64,000 bases of DNA, from NCBI GenBank assembly GCA_014529385.2, contig CM043946.1, positions 22,248,577-22,312,576 of the forward strand, written 5' to 3'. Position numbers and translations under genes: made by a program. The notes below the pieces were generated by a model. It was not told the DNA's origin, made no database searches, and was given only the letters and a program-made list of their open reading frames with translations. Below, piece by piece: positions 20,884 through 31,717 of the stretch; position 1 is the stretch's first letter; each line of letters starts with the position of its first letter. This DNA is from Adiantum capillus-veneris. Taxonomy: Eukaryota > Streptophyta > Polypodiopsida > Polypodiales > Pteridaceae.

Positions 20884-22800
20884 GATCACGAGGCCTGTCT
20901 GTACAAAAAGCTGACATCCCTCTGATCCAAGCATCTAAGAAGCCGATCCTGCGTAGAGTGCCCTCCAGAAAGTCCTAGTCAACTCTGTCGTAAGCCTTCT
21001 TAAAATCAAGAAGAAGAATCACCAGATCCTCACCACGAAGCCACGCTAGGGCAAAAGCCTCTATAAAACTAAAGATGTTGTCAAGGATACTGCGCTCCTT
21101 GACAAAACCTTTCTGAGTCCCATGTATAAGGCTCTCTAGAAGTGGCTGGATCCTCAAACTTAGAGCCTTGGCAAGAATTTTGTAGGCTGAGTTGAGGATG
21201 GTGATGGGGCGCCACTGTCGAATCTCATCCAAGGAGCCACCCTCCTTGGGAATGAGGTAGATGAGACCCTCACTCATGCTGTCAGGCATCTCTCCTGTGT
21301 TCAAGATGTACTGAAAAGCACTAGAGAGATCTGGGCGAAGCAAGTCCCAGTACGCCAAGAAAAAACTGGGTTTCAAGCCATCTTTACCTGGACAGCTACC
21401 ACGGGGGAGTGCACTAAGAGCCGTGGGCAACTCTTCAAGCTGAAGTGGCAGCTCAAGCCTCTGACGCATCTCTTCAGTCACCAGGCAAGGCATCTGTGCC
21501 CACACCTGCTCCTTGCATGCATCCTGATGCTCTGGCTGAGGCTCTGCAGACAGTAACTCACGGTAAAAGTCAGTAGTGACTGCACGCATGTCCTCTGGCT
21601 CAGAAACAACTGACCCGTCGGGCCTCCTCAGCTGATTGACCTTGGTATGCGTATGCCAAGGTCCCACTGCCTCGAAGAAAGCACTAGTCACTCTGTCACC
21701 CACCTGCGTCCACTGAGATGCCTCTCGATGGAAAGCAAACTCATGGCGCCGCTCCTCTGTGCTAACCAGCTCCTGGCGAGCCTGCTGTAACTGCTTCTCC
21801 AACCAAGGACTGTCTGGATGCTGCTCCTACATCCTCTGCAAGGAAGCAACACCCCGTGTGAGACGCTGCTCCTCCTCTCTCGCTGCAGCCAGGCGAGCCA
21901 AAGACTCCTGGAAACAGAAGTGACTAAGTTCAGCTAGTCCTGAGGCCATCCTGTCAGCAGGAGAATCCTACATGTCCAAGCTCTCTGTCCAGAGAACCTC
22001 TACTCGCTCTCTGCGTGCAGAGTCCAACAAGACCCTCTCAGGGATGCAAAGCATCGTGCTCCCCCTCCTCTGTCTATCTGCCACTGTGAGGATCACTGGT
22101 GCATGGTCCAAGAAGGAAGTCTCTGCCAGAATGCCAACTGTCCCACCCAAGTCACAGAAATGGTCACTAATGTGTAAGCGATCTATCCGCGATAGATTCA
22201 CTCCTCCCACTCTACGGTCCGAACGAGAGAAGGCCAGGCTTTCTAGGGCCTCACAAAGCTAGAGTGCTGCCACACATCCGAAACTCTCAGAGTCATACAA
22301 AAACTCTCCCAAGCTGCCAGCTCACCAGAAGGGTCCTCCAACATGTTGAAGTCACCCCCTATGCACTACTGCTCTGCCTGCAACAGAGATTCAACCATCT
22401 GTGACCAAAACTCTGCTCGTGCACTCGCCACATTGGGCGTATATATGTTCAGGAAGCCCACAAGGTAACCCTGAACCTGCATAGTGATCCACTGACCCCT
22501 GCCTGGAACAATAATCCCTCTGTCCACAATGGCCTGCTACATAGATTCCGCAATAGTCATACATACCCCACCCTGGATGCCTCTAGGTCCACCAGCAGCT
22601 GACCAAAAAGTATCATAACTTCCACGCAAGAGTTGACCACAACGTCTAACGCGGCTCTCACACAGATGATGCTCCTGTAGCATAAGGAGATCAATCTCTC
22701 CTCCCACGAGGCAACGCTGAAGCTCCTGACGAAGTCGGTCTCTCTCACGCAGAAACTGGGGCCCTCCTAGTCCCTGCACGTTCCATGAGACGATCCTCAT
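20884..22800 (-). pseudogene. LINE D ORF2, endonuclease to mid-RT
   Basis: The start is ATG 22800 (MRIVSWNVQGLGG), overlapping the ORF1 stop (22797). The endonuclease is present but lacks a short segment near 22325 and carries stops. A 275-codon open stretch (20975-21802) covers the linker and RT fingers (LPRGSCPGKDGLKPSF, LIYLIPKEGGSLDEI, LLLDFKKAYDRVD) and then ends at a TAG. Sequence stops at 20884, before the FADD box, so no catalytic RT can be made. Confidence 0.85.
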
Positions 22801-24243
22801 GGGGAGCGAGAAAAAACAGATGCTGTAGCAAAAGCTAAACGTGCTATATTCGAGGCTGGCTTCGATGGGGAGTAATCCGCATCCGAGCGTCCTCTAGATA
22901 GGTGTGACTGCAAAGAGTGTCTGGCCCAAGCCCAAGTAGCCCGAGCCGTACGTAAAGCAACCTCCTCTGTCCAGGAGTCCTCATGAATGTATACATAGCA
23001 TGGCCGGCACTGAGTATCAACAAAGAAGTGAACCACAATGTGTCTACATCCTGCTGCATCTGGAGGAGTCACCGCAAACTTGGCCAATGGCCAAAGAGTA
23101 AAAAGCATGTCTATAACTCCTAGGTCTCCCATGTGGTGAGAGAACTCTAGGGTCTGTGTATGCAGCCACTCAAACACTGAGTCGAGGGTTCACTCAGTCT
23201 GGTCCCTACCGCAAAGGGGAAAAGAGAAGTCAATTGCTGAGTCCAAGGCCTCTATCCCCCTAGTTGCAAGGAACAAAACATAAACCCTGAAGCAGGCTGC
23301 CTCAAGGTCTGAAGAGGAGTCGCCGAGAAAGAGTGTAAAGTCGTAGGCAAAGAAGTCCCATCAGCGCCAAATGTCAAATCTCGTCAGACCTCGAGGGACT
23401 GCTGCAAAGGGAGACGTCTATACATGTAAAGGGGGTCGCAAGAAAGGTTGTCCCTCTCGCCAAGAGACTCGTGGAAAAGGCGCTACCAAGAGATCTCCTA
23501 GCAGCTGGAGATAGCCCTACCCCTTGAGTCGACTGTGGAATTGGAGCGGGAGGGGGGGTGAAGGAGCAAGGGGAGGTGGGGGACGAGAGGGGAGAGGAGG
23601 ACCGGCAAAGGTACAGGGGGGAGGGGGAGAGGCGGCGGGAACAGGAGGCGGGGAGGAAATTGGAGGGAGCAGGGATTCTCGAGGGGGAAGCTGAGGTGGG
23701 GGTTGGAGCAGGGACCTCGTCCTTCTCAAGAGGACCAAATCGGTTTCTCGTGGGAACCCACTGCTGCTGGGTAGGCGCCTGAGGACCACTCTGAGTGCCA
23801 GGCTGCCGCTGTGGCCCCTGCCCGCGTCGACCCCGAACCTACTGCCATCGCTCTTCCGCTGGAGCCCCAGGCTCAGAGCGTGGCTCTGCATGTGTGCTCT
23901 GTCTCTTGCCTGTGGCTGCTGGCCAGCCCTTGCAGGTTGGGGCTGAGTCTGGGGCGTAGATCGGGGCCTTCTCCATGGACAGGGCCTTTGCAAGATGGCC
24001 CATCTGCTGTTGACAAATGAAGCACTGGTTCGGGAGGCCCGAATACTTCAGGCTCTGTCTAAACCAACCCCACTAACCCGAGGAAGCAGGATGACCTTCG
24101 AGAGAGTGTGAGTATCCTTAACCAGAACATAAATTGAGGGAATGCCGGCCGCGTTGGTAGCTACCGAGGCTGTCGTGCGAGGTGTCTCCAGGATAGTCCC
24201 AATCGCTGAGCCTATCCTGGACAAAAGTGGTAGGTACTCCCTC
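22797..24243 (-). pseudogene. LINE D ORF1, C-terminal part
   Basis: This covers ORF1 from the middle of the DUF4283-like domain to the stop, which overlaps ORF2. It includes the CCHC region (near 24010, one Cys/His spacing disturbed by an inserted triplet) and the Gln/Pro-rich linker. It also holds the conserved C-terminal domain (open 22797-23177: GDLGVIDMLFTLWPLAKF, CRHIVVHFFVDTQC, YIHEDSWTEEVALRTA). It is interrupted at 24243 by the Gypsy A 5' LTR, and the N-terminus continues at 44592-45033. A second copy of 22641-24243 exists at 41388-43004. Confidence 0.85.
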
Positions 24244-25826
24244 TGTCATAATAATCAATATCTAATTCTCCTAAATGATTTTCTCATATTAAACTTATCA
24301 TTTAATGTGGGGAAGTGCCAGGGAAGAAAAAGCTAGAATATTGGTTAACCTAGCAGACCGGCCATAGTAGGGATCCAAAGGAGGGAAAATAGGGATCCAA
24401 AAGGGGGGCCATCTACAAAAGAGCCATGTGCAACAATGGGCTAAATAGACCTAAGTTTCAGCCCATTAAGACGTCCAAAATGCTAAGGTTCCAAAATTCA
24501 AAGGTTATGTCCAAAGGTCAACCCTAGGGGAATTGGATGCTTTGTGTGTGTAAAAAAAAGTCTTTGCATATCCCTACATGGGAGGGAGCGAGCCTTTCTT
24601 CTAGGGGATGAGAGAGAAAGCCACACACACACACACAAGCTCCCTTTACACAAAGGGAATGAGGGACACATGTCAGCTCCCTAGGCCAGATGCCCACAAG
24701 GTGTACCCAATTCCTATTGGATGGCCTTAGAGGTGGACCAATGAGAATTAGGCTAGAGTAAATCTAGTTTAATTAATTTAAAAACACTTAATAAAAGAAC
24801 CAATGAGAATTAAGTCCTCTAGAAGACTATTGGACAGTCTCCCAAGGGGTCCAATGAGCATTCAGCAGCCCAATGGCTTGCCTGATTCCTATTGGCCACG
24901 AGGCAAAGGGGTCCAATGAGAGTTTAGTTTAATTATTAAATTACCTAAAGCTCTCACAAAAGGGGAAAGGGGGACACATGTCAATAGGCTATCCCTTATG
25001 CTGCTTAATTGTGATAGGCTAGCCCTGGGAGGGTCCAATGGGGAGCCTGCAAGAGCAAATAGCAAGAGGGCTCGCCCAAGAGAGAGAGGGGGCTGATTTT
25101 TGCAAGGCATTATCACACACACACTCACACAATCTCATGTGTGAAGAAAGAGAGGACTGTCTCTTCCCAAGCTTTAATGGAGAGCTCATCACCTACTCCA
25201 AGCTTGTGAGATAGAAGCCTACATCGACACACTCTTGGCTTGTGGATGCAAATCCAACCAGGAGCCAAGCTTCAATGCATGCTCATCTCCTCTACCAAGC
25301 TAATTACTAAGCTAAAGCTATGCTAATATGAGTGATTATGTGAGGAGATGTACATCTTTCTCGTAAGATACTCCTTCTTCTCAATCTACTCTCATACCCT
25401 GCTAGCTCTCACCATCTTCGAAGGTGTGTGAGGTCTTGGGTCTAAGACCGGGGATAATTAAAGTTGTGTTTGCTAAGTGTTTTTATTGGTGCATGAAGTT
25501 TTCATCTTCATTGCACTAGCTAGTCTTGAAGGAACACAAAGAATTGTATTGTACAATGTCTCTCTTGATGGGAGAAACCATAATACAAAGCCTTTTGGAG
25601 GGGGGACCAGCTCCATGAAAATCTGGTCTTCAACTGTTGTCAATAGCTTAATTTCTCTCTCCTTTGAAAGTATTGTTGATGCTATCTAACTAGGTGTTAT
25701 GCTTTTTGTTGCTCTCTCCACCCAAGCACTCTTGTAATTCTCATTAGGAATCTATTCTAATGAAATGCCCACTATGTTCATGCTAATTTCCGCTACACAC
25801 AATTTTTTAGGCCATTAAATGTTACA
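24244..25826 (+). repeat. Gypsy A 5' LTR
   Basis: This 1583-bp LTR begins TGTCATAATAATC and ends AATGTTACA. It includes (CA)n near 24620-24640 and several CCAATGAG-type direct repeats around 24730-25040. It is several percent different from the 3' copy by eye, so it is older than the copia insertions. No TATA box was confidently identified. Confidence 0.93.
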
Positions 25827-26249
25827 TTGGTATCAGAGCACAAGGTTTCTCTTTTCTTGGTCAAGAAGGGAGGTCCTCAAGCTATCTATAAATGGTTGGT
25901 ATTATTAATTGCCTGTGAGTAAGTAGAATAGGGATTTTTCAGCCTTGCAGTGCGCCTGCCTTTGTGCAGTTAACGAGGCATCACCGTCGAGAGCTATGGT
26001 CTTAATAGTGGAGTCCTACGGGGCTTTCCTATGGCCTATGGCTTAACCACTATTGAGCTATTAGAAGCTTGACAGGAGCCGGTGCTGTTTTGGTGTCGAA
26101 AGACCCTCTCTTCTATTCCTTGCAATTAATGGTATTCGAGCCGCGGGTACAGTAGCTTGAGTGCTTTTCTAAAGGGGTAAAGAGGAGTAGCAACTAGGGC
26201 TTGAAGTGCCAAAGTACACCTAAAAAGTTTACACCTAAAAGTTGTTAGA
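25827..26249 (+). other. Gypsy A leader with primer binding site
   Basis: TGGTATCAGAGC at 25828-25839 lies one base after the LTR and is complementary to initiator-Met tRNA. The remaining 410 bp to the gag ATG (26250) is non-coding leader. Confidence 0.9.
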
Positions 26250-29200
26250 ATGGCTGACAATAGTAAAGAGAGTGAAATTAATGTTGATAACTTTGATTTT
26301 GCTCATGAGCAAGCTACTAATGATGCTTCAATGCTTGTTAACTATCTTGTTTCTACGCTTCAACAAACCATGGGCAATCCATCTCTCCAAAGTGAAGTGC
26401 AACGGCATCTCCGTGCTCATGGGATTCTCCAAGCTCATCACCATGACGAGAGAACGCCTAGGAAGCCTCCTTGTGAGACTCCCAAAAGAGGTCTCTCTCC
26501 GATTCGGGAAGAAGAAAAGAATCCATACGAAGGGCTCAAGAATTTACTTCTTGATGATGCATCTCCTTCCCAAAGGAGAATTCAAGAGCCTCCACCGAAG
26601 GAACGAGAAAAAAGTGAGTCTCCCGCCACCTCGGCGGAGATGGCTCCACGAAGACGGAGGGCTAAACGCTCTCCATCACCCCCAAAGCGGAGAAGACCAT
26701 CACACTCTTCTCCTCGCCATAATTCAAAGAGGGATGATAAAAAGCAAGAGAAGAAAAAGGCGAGAAAGAGGACACCCTCTTCTCCATCTTCTTCATCCTC
26801 TTTCTCTTATGAAAGTGATGGTAAAGACGACGAAGATCAAGACAAGAAAAAGGCGAGAAAGAGATCACCCTCTTCTCCACCTTCTTCAATTTCTTCACCT
26901 TCTGAAGAAAGTGATGGTGCAACCTTTGAACCATCAAAAAGAAGAGGCCATAGGAAATCCTATGCCGCATGGAAGAGGTCATCCAAGCTGAAGAAATTCA
27001 AAGAGGGAGGGAAGAGCATCTCTTTCCTTACCGATGATGGTACCTTTGGTGCTACGGACAAAGTCTTAGCCTTTATCCAGCAATTTGATGTGGCGTTTGG
27101 AGATGAGGGCTTCACGGAGTCCTCTAAGCTACGCCATGTAGCTATGCACTTTCAAAAGTCCGTCAGGCAATGGTGGTCTAGCCTACGAGCCAACGGTGAA
27201 GCTCCACAAACATGGAAAGCTTTAAGAGCTTCCATTATGAAGCAGTTTTTGGCCACCGATGCCAAAGACAAAGTACTTACCGAATGGCGAAGCTTAAAAC
27301 TCTCTCCCCATGAATCCATCCAAAAATATGTAGACAAGTTTTGGGACCTACAACGCAAAGCCACTGTCTTTAAAAAGTTGAATTTTGGAGAGCAAAAGCA
27401 ACAATTTTGTGCGGGCTTAACCGAAGAAATGGCGGAGTATGTCAACTCCCAAAGGCCACGTACCATGTCGGCGGTAATACACCATACTATGGTGGCCTCA
27501 CGAATCAATTTCCAAACGGGGGCTAAAAGAAATAATAAGCCCCCGGAAAACAAGGGTTCCAATGAGCCTAAGGGGAAGGAAAATGTCCAAAAGTCTCCTA
27601 AAGGCAACTCCAACAAAGCTAAAGAAAAGGGAGTTTACAAAGGTAAGAACAAACTCTCTCTTGAAGAGCTTCAGCGTTATCGCAAGGATAACCGGTGTTT
27701 CAAGTGCGGTGAACAAGGGCATGCATACCGCGCTTGTCCCCAAAAGAACAACCGCCAAGATCCTCCTAGAGCTTCCTTGGTTGAAATCCAAGAGGAGGAG
27801 ACTCACCAAACTCAGCACAAAGGATCTCCTCTATGCCATGCTTGGGAAAAGGTAAGAGAACATGATGCTTTTATTCTCTTTGACCCTGGTTCTACTCACA
27901 ATTTTATATCTATAGAGTGGACCACCAAGCTAGGCATACAATCCTACGAGATGGGAGATGTCCTACCCGCAAACAGTGCCTTTAAGGGGCAAGAAGCTTC
28001 AGTCACTCCTTTAATCTGGAAACTGAGGCTTCATGTCCAAGGCTATGTGGACAAAGAGGACTTCTTTATCTCTCCTCTCAAGCATGAGGATGTAATCCTA
28101 GGGGCACCATGGTTTGACCGCTTGGCTACCGATGTTAAATTTCCTGAAAGGAGAATCTCCTTTAAGTTCAGGGAAAAAGACATGTATATAGATGCTAAGG
28201 AAATGGGTAACACTATTCCAATTGTACATACACCATCTTTCAACAAGTCAATAAGGAGCTCTATTTCCGTGTACATGATTTTTGTTAAAGATTTTCAAAA
28301 TGAACATAATGCTTTAGCAAAAGAAAATAAAAGAAACCAAAAGGAATTAGAGTTATCCAATTTTCTCAAGGGGTTTCAAGATGTTTTTATTGACCACATC
28401 CCTTGTGAGCTACCTCCTAAACGAGGTAATGATGACCATGCAAGTGAACTTCTTCCAGGAAGTTCACCGCCTAACAAACCTCCTTATAGAGTTTCTCAAG
28501 CTCAACAAGAGGAGATTATGCGGCAAGTGCATGAATTAGTTGAGAAGGGCATGGTTAGGCATAGCTCATCTCCATTTTGCTCACCTGTGCTATTAGTGCA
28601 AAAGAAAGACGGCACATATCGTATGTGTGTCGACTATACAGCACTAAATAGGATCACTATCAAGAATAGGTTTCCCGTTCCACAGGTAGAAGACCTATTT
28701 GATAAGCTACAAGGATTGACCTACTTCAGTAGGATTGACCTAAAGTACATTGTCATGCCTTTTGACTTGACCAATGCACCAGCCACATTCAACCGCTTGA
28801 TGGAGAAGCTGTTCAGGCCTCATTGAACCTTCACTGGAGTGTTCTTTGATGATATTATCATCTACTCTAATTCATTAGACGAACACAAGCAACACCTCTA
28901 GGTAATATTTCAAGTTTTGAGAGAGAATAAACTTTATGTTAATCGAAAGAAAAGTGAATTTTTCTTGCAAGAGATTCAGTATTTAGGTCACATTATCTGT
29001 CAAGATGACATCCAAATGGATCCATCAAAGTTAGAGGTAATAAAAGGATGGCCTAAACCAAGGAATCTTCTTGAACTAAGAAGCTTTATAGGTATGTGTG
29101 CATACTATAGACGCTTCATAGAAAAGTTCTCACAAATTGCGGGACCATTACATGACCTAACAAAGAAAAGCGTTAGGTACACATGGTCTGCTAAGGAGAA

Positions 29201-30361
29201 CAATGCTTTCGAAAAGCTTAAAGAAAATCTTATCTCTCAACCTATGCTTACACTACCAGATCTCTCAAAACCATTTGACGTCCAATGTGATGCTTGTGGT
29301 GATTGCCTTTGAGCTGTTTTACTCCAAGAAGGGCACGCCATAGGCTATGAGAGTCGAAGGCTCGACCCTGTTGAGCAAGCTCTAGGCATATATCAAAAGG
29401 AACTCCTTGCAGTTCTACATGCCTTAGACGCATGGAAGCACTATTTATTGGGGACTCCTTTCATTCTGCGAACGGATCACCAAAGTCTTAAGTACTTCAT
29501 GACGCAGACCAAACTCTCCGACAAACAAATGAGGTGGGCAAATTTCCTTTCGCAATTTCATTTTCATATTGCTCACATTGCTAGCAAGCATAATCAAGTA
29601 GCTGATGCACTCTCAAGACGGCCGAGAGTGAATGCGGTTTCCATAGCAACTCACAATGATCTATCTTCAATGATAGATGAGTACGCTATTGATCCCGATT
29701 TTAGAGATGTGATTTCAGCCCTTGCATTAGGGAAGAAAGAAGAACCATTTACTTTACAAGATGGTTATCTTCTCTATGGCAATAGACTATGCGTTACTAA
29801 CTCACTACGTGAGAAAGTAATGTATGAATCTCATGCTCCACCGTATGCGGGGCATAGAGGGATTCAGTCTACCTTAAAGGGAATTGAAACATATTTCTAT
29901 TGGCCTACCATGAAAGTGAACATACAAGAGTATGTTTCGGTTTGCCAAAAGAAAAAATTTGATAGAGGGAAGCAACTTGGATTGCTTCAACCCTTGCCAA
30001 TCCCTAATTCACCATGGGAGAGCATATCCATGGATTTTATCTTTGGATTGCCTAAGTCTATCCATGGGAATACGGGAATATGGACGATAGTAGACAGGTT
30101 CAGTAAACAAGCTCATTTTATACGTGTCAAAAAGACTATCAAAGCCCATCAAATGGCAACCCTCTTCATTTCACAAATTTTCAAGTACCATGGCTTGCCA
30201 ATGTCCATAGTGTCGGATAGAGATCCTAGAATGACCAGTAATTTCTAAAAGGGTCTCTTTGAGAATTTAGGGACAAGGCTAAACTTCTCTTCGGCCTATC
30301 ATCCACAAACGGTTGGCCAAAATGAAATAGCTAACCTAACCATTCTCGATCTACTAAAAGC
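26250..30361 (+). pseudogene. Gypsy A gag-pol, part 1
   Basis: The start is MADNSKESEINVDNFDF. Gag has a Ser/Arg/Lys-rich low-complexity segment (about 120-230) and a capsid-like region. The CCHC knuckle CFKCGEQGHAYRAC lies at 27697-27738. Protease is marked by FDPGSTHNFIS (about 27880). RT spans about 28480-29110 with a FFDDII catalytic box near 28840, RNase H has TDHQSLKYF (about 29470), and the integrase core has SMDF and VSDRDPR. All pieces are in one frame. Lesions: an in-frame loss of about 25-28 codons in RT at 28746; TGA at 28824; TAG near 28900; TGA at 29310; a shortened integrase zinc finger (one Cys missing near 29940); TAA at 30246. Copia B interrupts it. Confidence 0.9.
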
Positions 30362-30572
30362 TGTTGGAAACACACACAGCTTGGAGAAGACGAAGGAAGC
30401 TCAAGGCACACAATAGAGAGTGTGTTACTTAGTGTGAAATGGAAAGATAGATAGCCCTAGACTGATGGGCGTATATACAATGCACGGGGGAAAAAACCTC
30501 CTAAAGAGGGAAAAAATGCCCCGGCGGTCCTAGTGTGTTCACACACATCACTACCACATGTATATGGTAACA
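30362..30572 (-). repeat. Copia B 3' LTR
   Basis: This 211-bp LTR (TGTTGGAA...GGTAACA on plus) is next to the polypurine tract complement AATTCCCCCTGG. It lacks 13 bp that are present in the 5' LTR directly after TGTTGGAA. Confidence 0.93.
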
Positions 30573-30647
30573 AATTCCCCCTGGAGTGATGCGGTGAACG
30601 AGAGCTGGCACATGAGTAAAGGGAAGTGCCATGCCCTGAGGACAGGA

Positions 30648-31111
30648 TCAGTCCACAAAGGGGAGTAAGCCCAAAGCTTTGCGGAAAGCTTCAAGCTTCT
30701 CACGAGACAATGCCTTTGTGAAAATATCTGCAAGGTTGTCCTGTGTTGGCACATAAGCCAAGCTGATCTCTCCTGCTGAGAGCCTCTGCCTAACATAGTG
30801 GTAATGCACCTCAATGTGCTTTGTGCGAGCATGAAAAACTGGGTTCCTCGCAACTGCCAATGCGCTCTGGCTGTCAGTGTAGATAGTGTTGGCAGTGTCC
30901 TGTCCAACACCCAAATCAGCCATAAGGCGTCCGAGCCATACACACTAAACCGTAGCTGTGAAGACTGCCCTGTACTCAGCCTCACAACTCGAAGTGGCCA
31001 CAGTAGGTTGCTTCTTGCTCAACCATGATATACATGAACTGCCAAGCATGAAACAAAAACCACTTGTGGACACTCGCGTCTCAAAACAACCAGCCCAATC
31101 TGAGTCCGAAA
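30648..31111 (-). pseudogene. Copia B gag-pol C-terminus (RNase H end)
   Basis: This is the end of the RNase H domain: [33 protein letters not shown], then, after a break near 30945, TDSQSALAVARNPVFHARTK and DIFTKALSREKLEAF. It stops at 30648 after LLPFVD. It joins the upstream part (to 36369) across Copia C, whose TSD CGAAA lies at 31107-31111. Confidence 0.88.
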
Positions 31112-31433
31112 TGTTGAGATGTCGAGCTCTACACCTTGAGCTGGCATCCACTACGGGTCTTGGCCGCTTACGGCATTTACTCACTGGCACGTTAGGTGAC
31201 CGACACGGAGGATCTCTGCCAGTGATTCTACAGCTGGACTACACTTATAGTGCCAGCCTAGTACGCTTCTAGCGAGTTCACACTTAGTGACCGCATGTAC
31301 ATATGTGCTACTTTTCAGCTTTAGCACTTAGTCATTTTGTACTCTCTTTTCTGTGAAGAAGAAGAAGAAGCTTTCCATCTCTGTGTGCTTTGTGCTTGTC
31401 TTGTGTAGCTCTCTTGCATCCTCATTCTTTACA
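31112..31433 (+). repeat. Copia C 5' LTR
   Basis: This 322-bp LTR begins TGTTGAGATGTCGAG and ends TTCTTTACA, followed directly by the primer binding site. It includes an (GAA)n-like AAGAAGAAGAAG tract near the 3' end. Confidence 0.95.
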
Positions 31434-31717
31434 TGGCATCAGAGCCTGGTGCAGGCAAGAGAGGCTAAGAGAGCAAGAGCATCACAATCCCTTCGTTCGC
31501 AATCCACGACCAGATTCTGAACAGGTTTTTCGCACAAGTTTCTGAACAAGTCTCCAAAGTGCAGTATACAGAGATTTACTGTACAAGTACAGTGGTTGTT
31601 AAACGCTTGATTGTGGACACTCGTTGAGTGTAAAAAGCGTTACAGGAACCACGATAGCAGGTTCAGCAGATTTGCAGGTTTTTGCAGATTGCAGCTATTT
31701 TGTCTTAGTGCTTCAAG

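Noticed and set aside
25828-25839. TGGTATCAGAGC motifs as parts of tRNA genes (also at 8680, 31434, 40476, 47959, 51803)
   Set aside because: Each lies within two bases of an LTR end and lacks the rest of a tRNA. They are primer binding sites.
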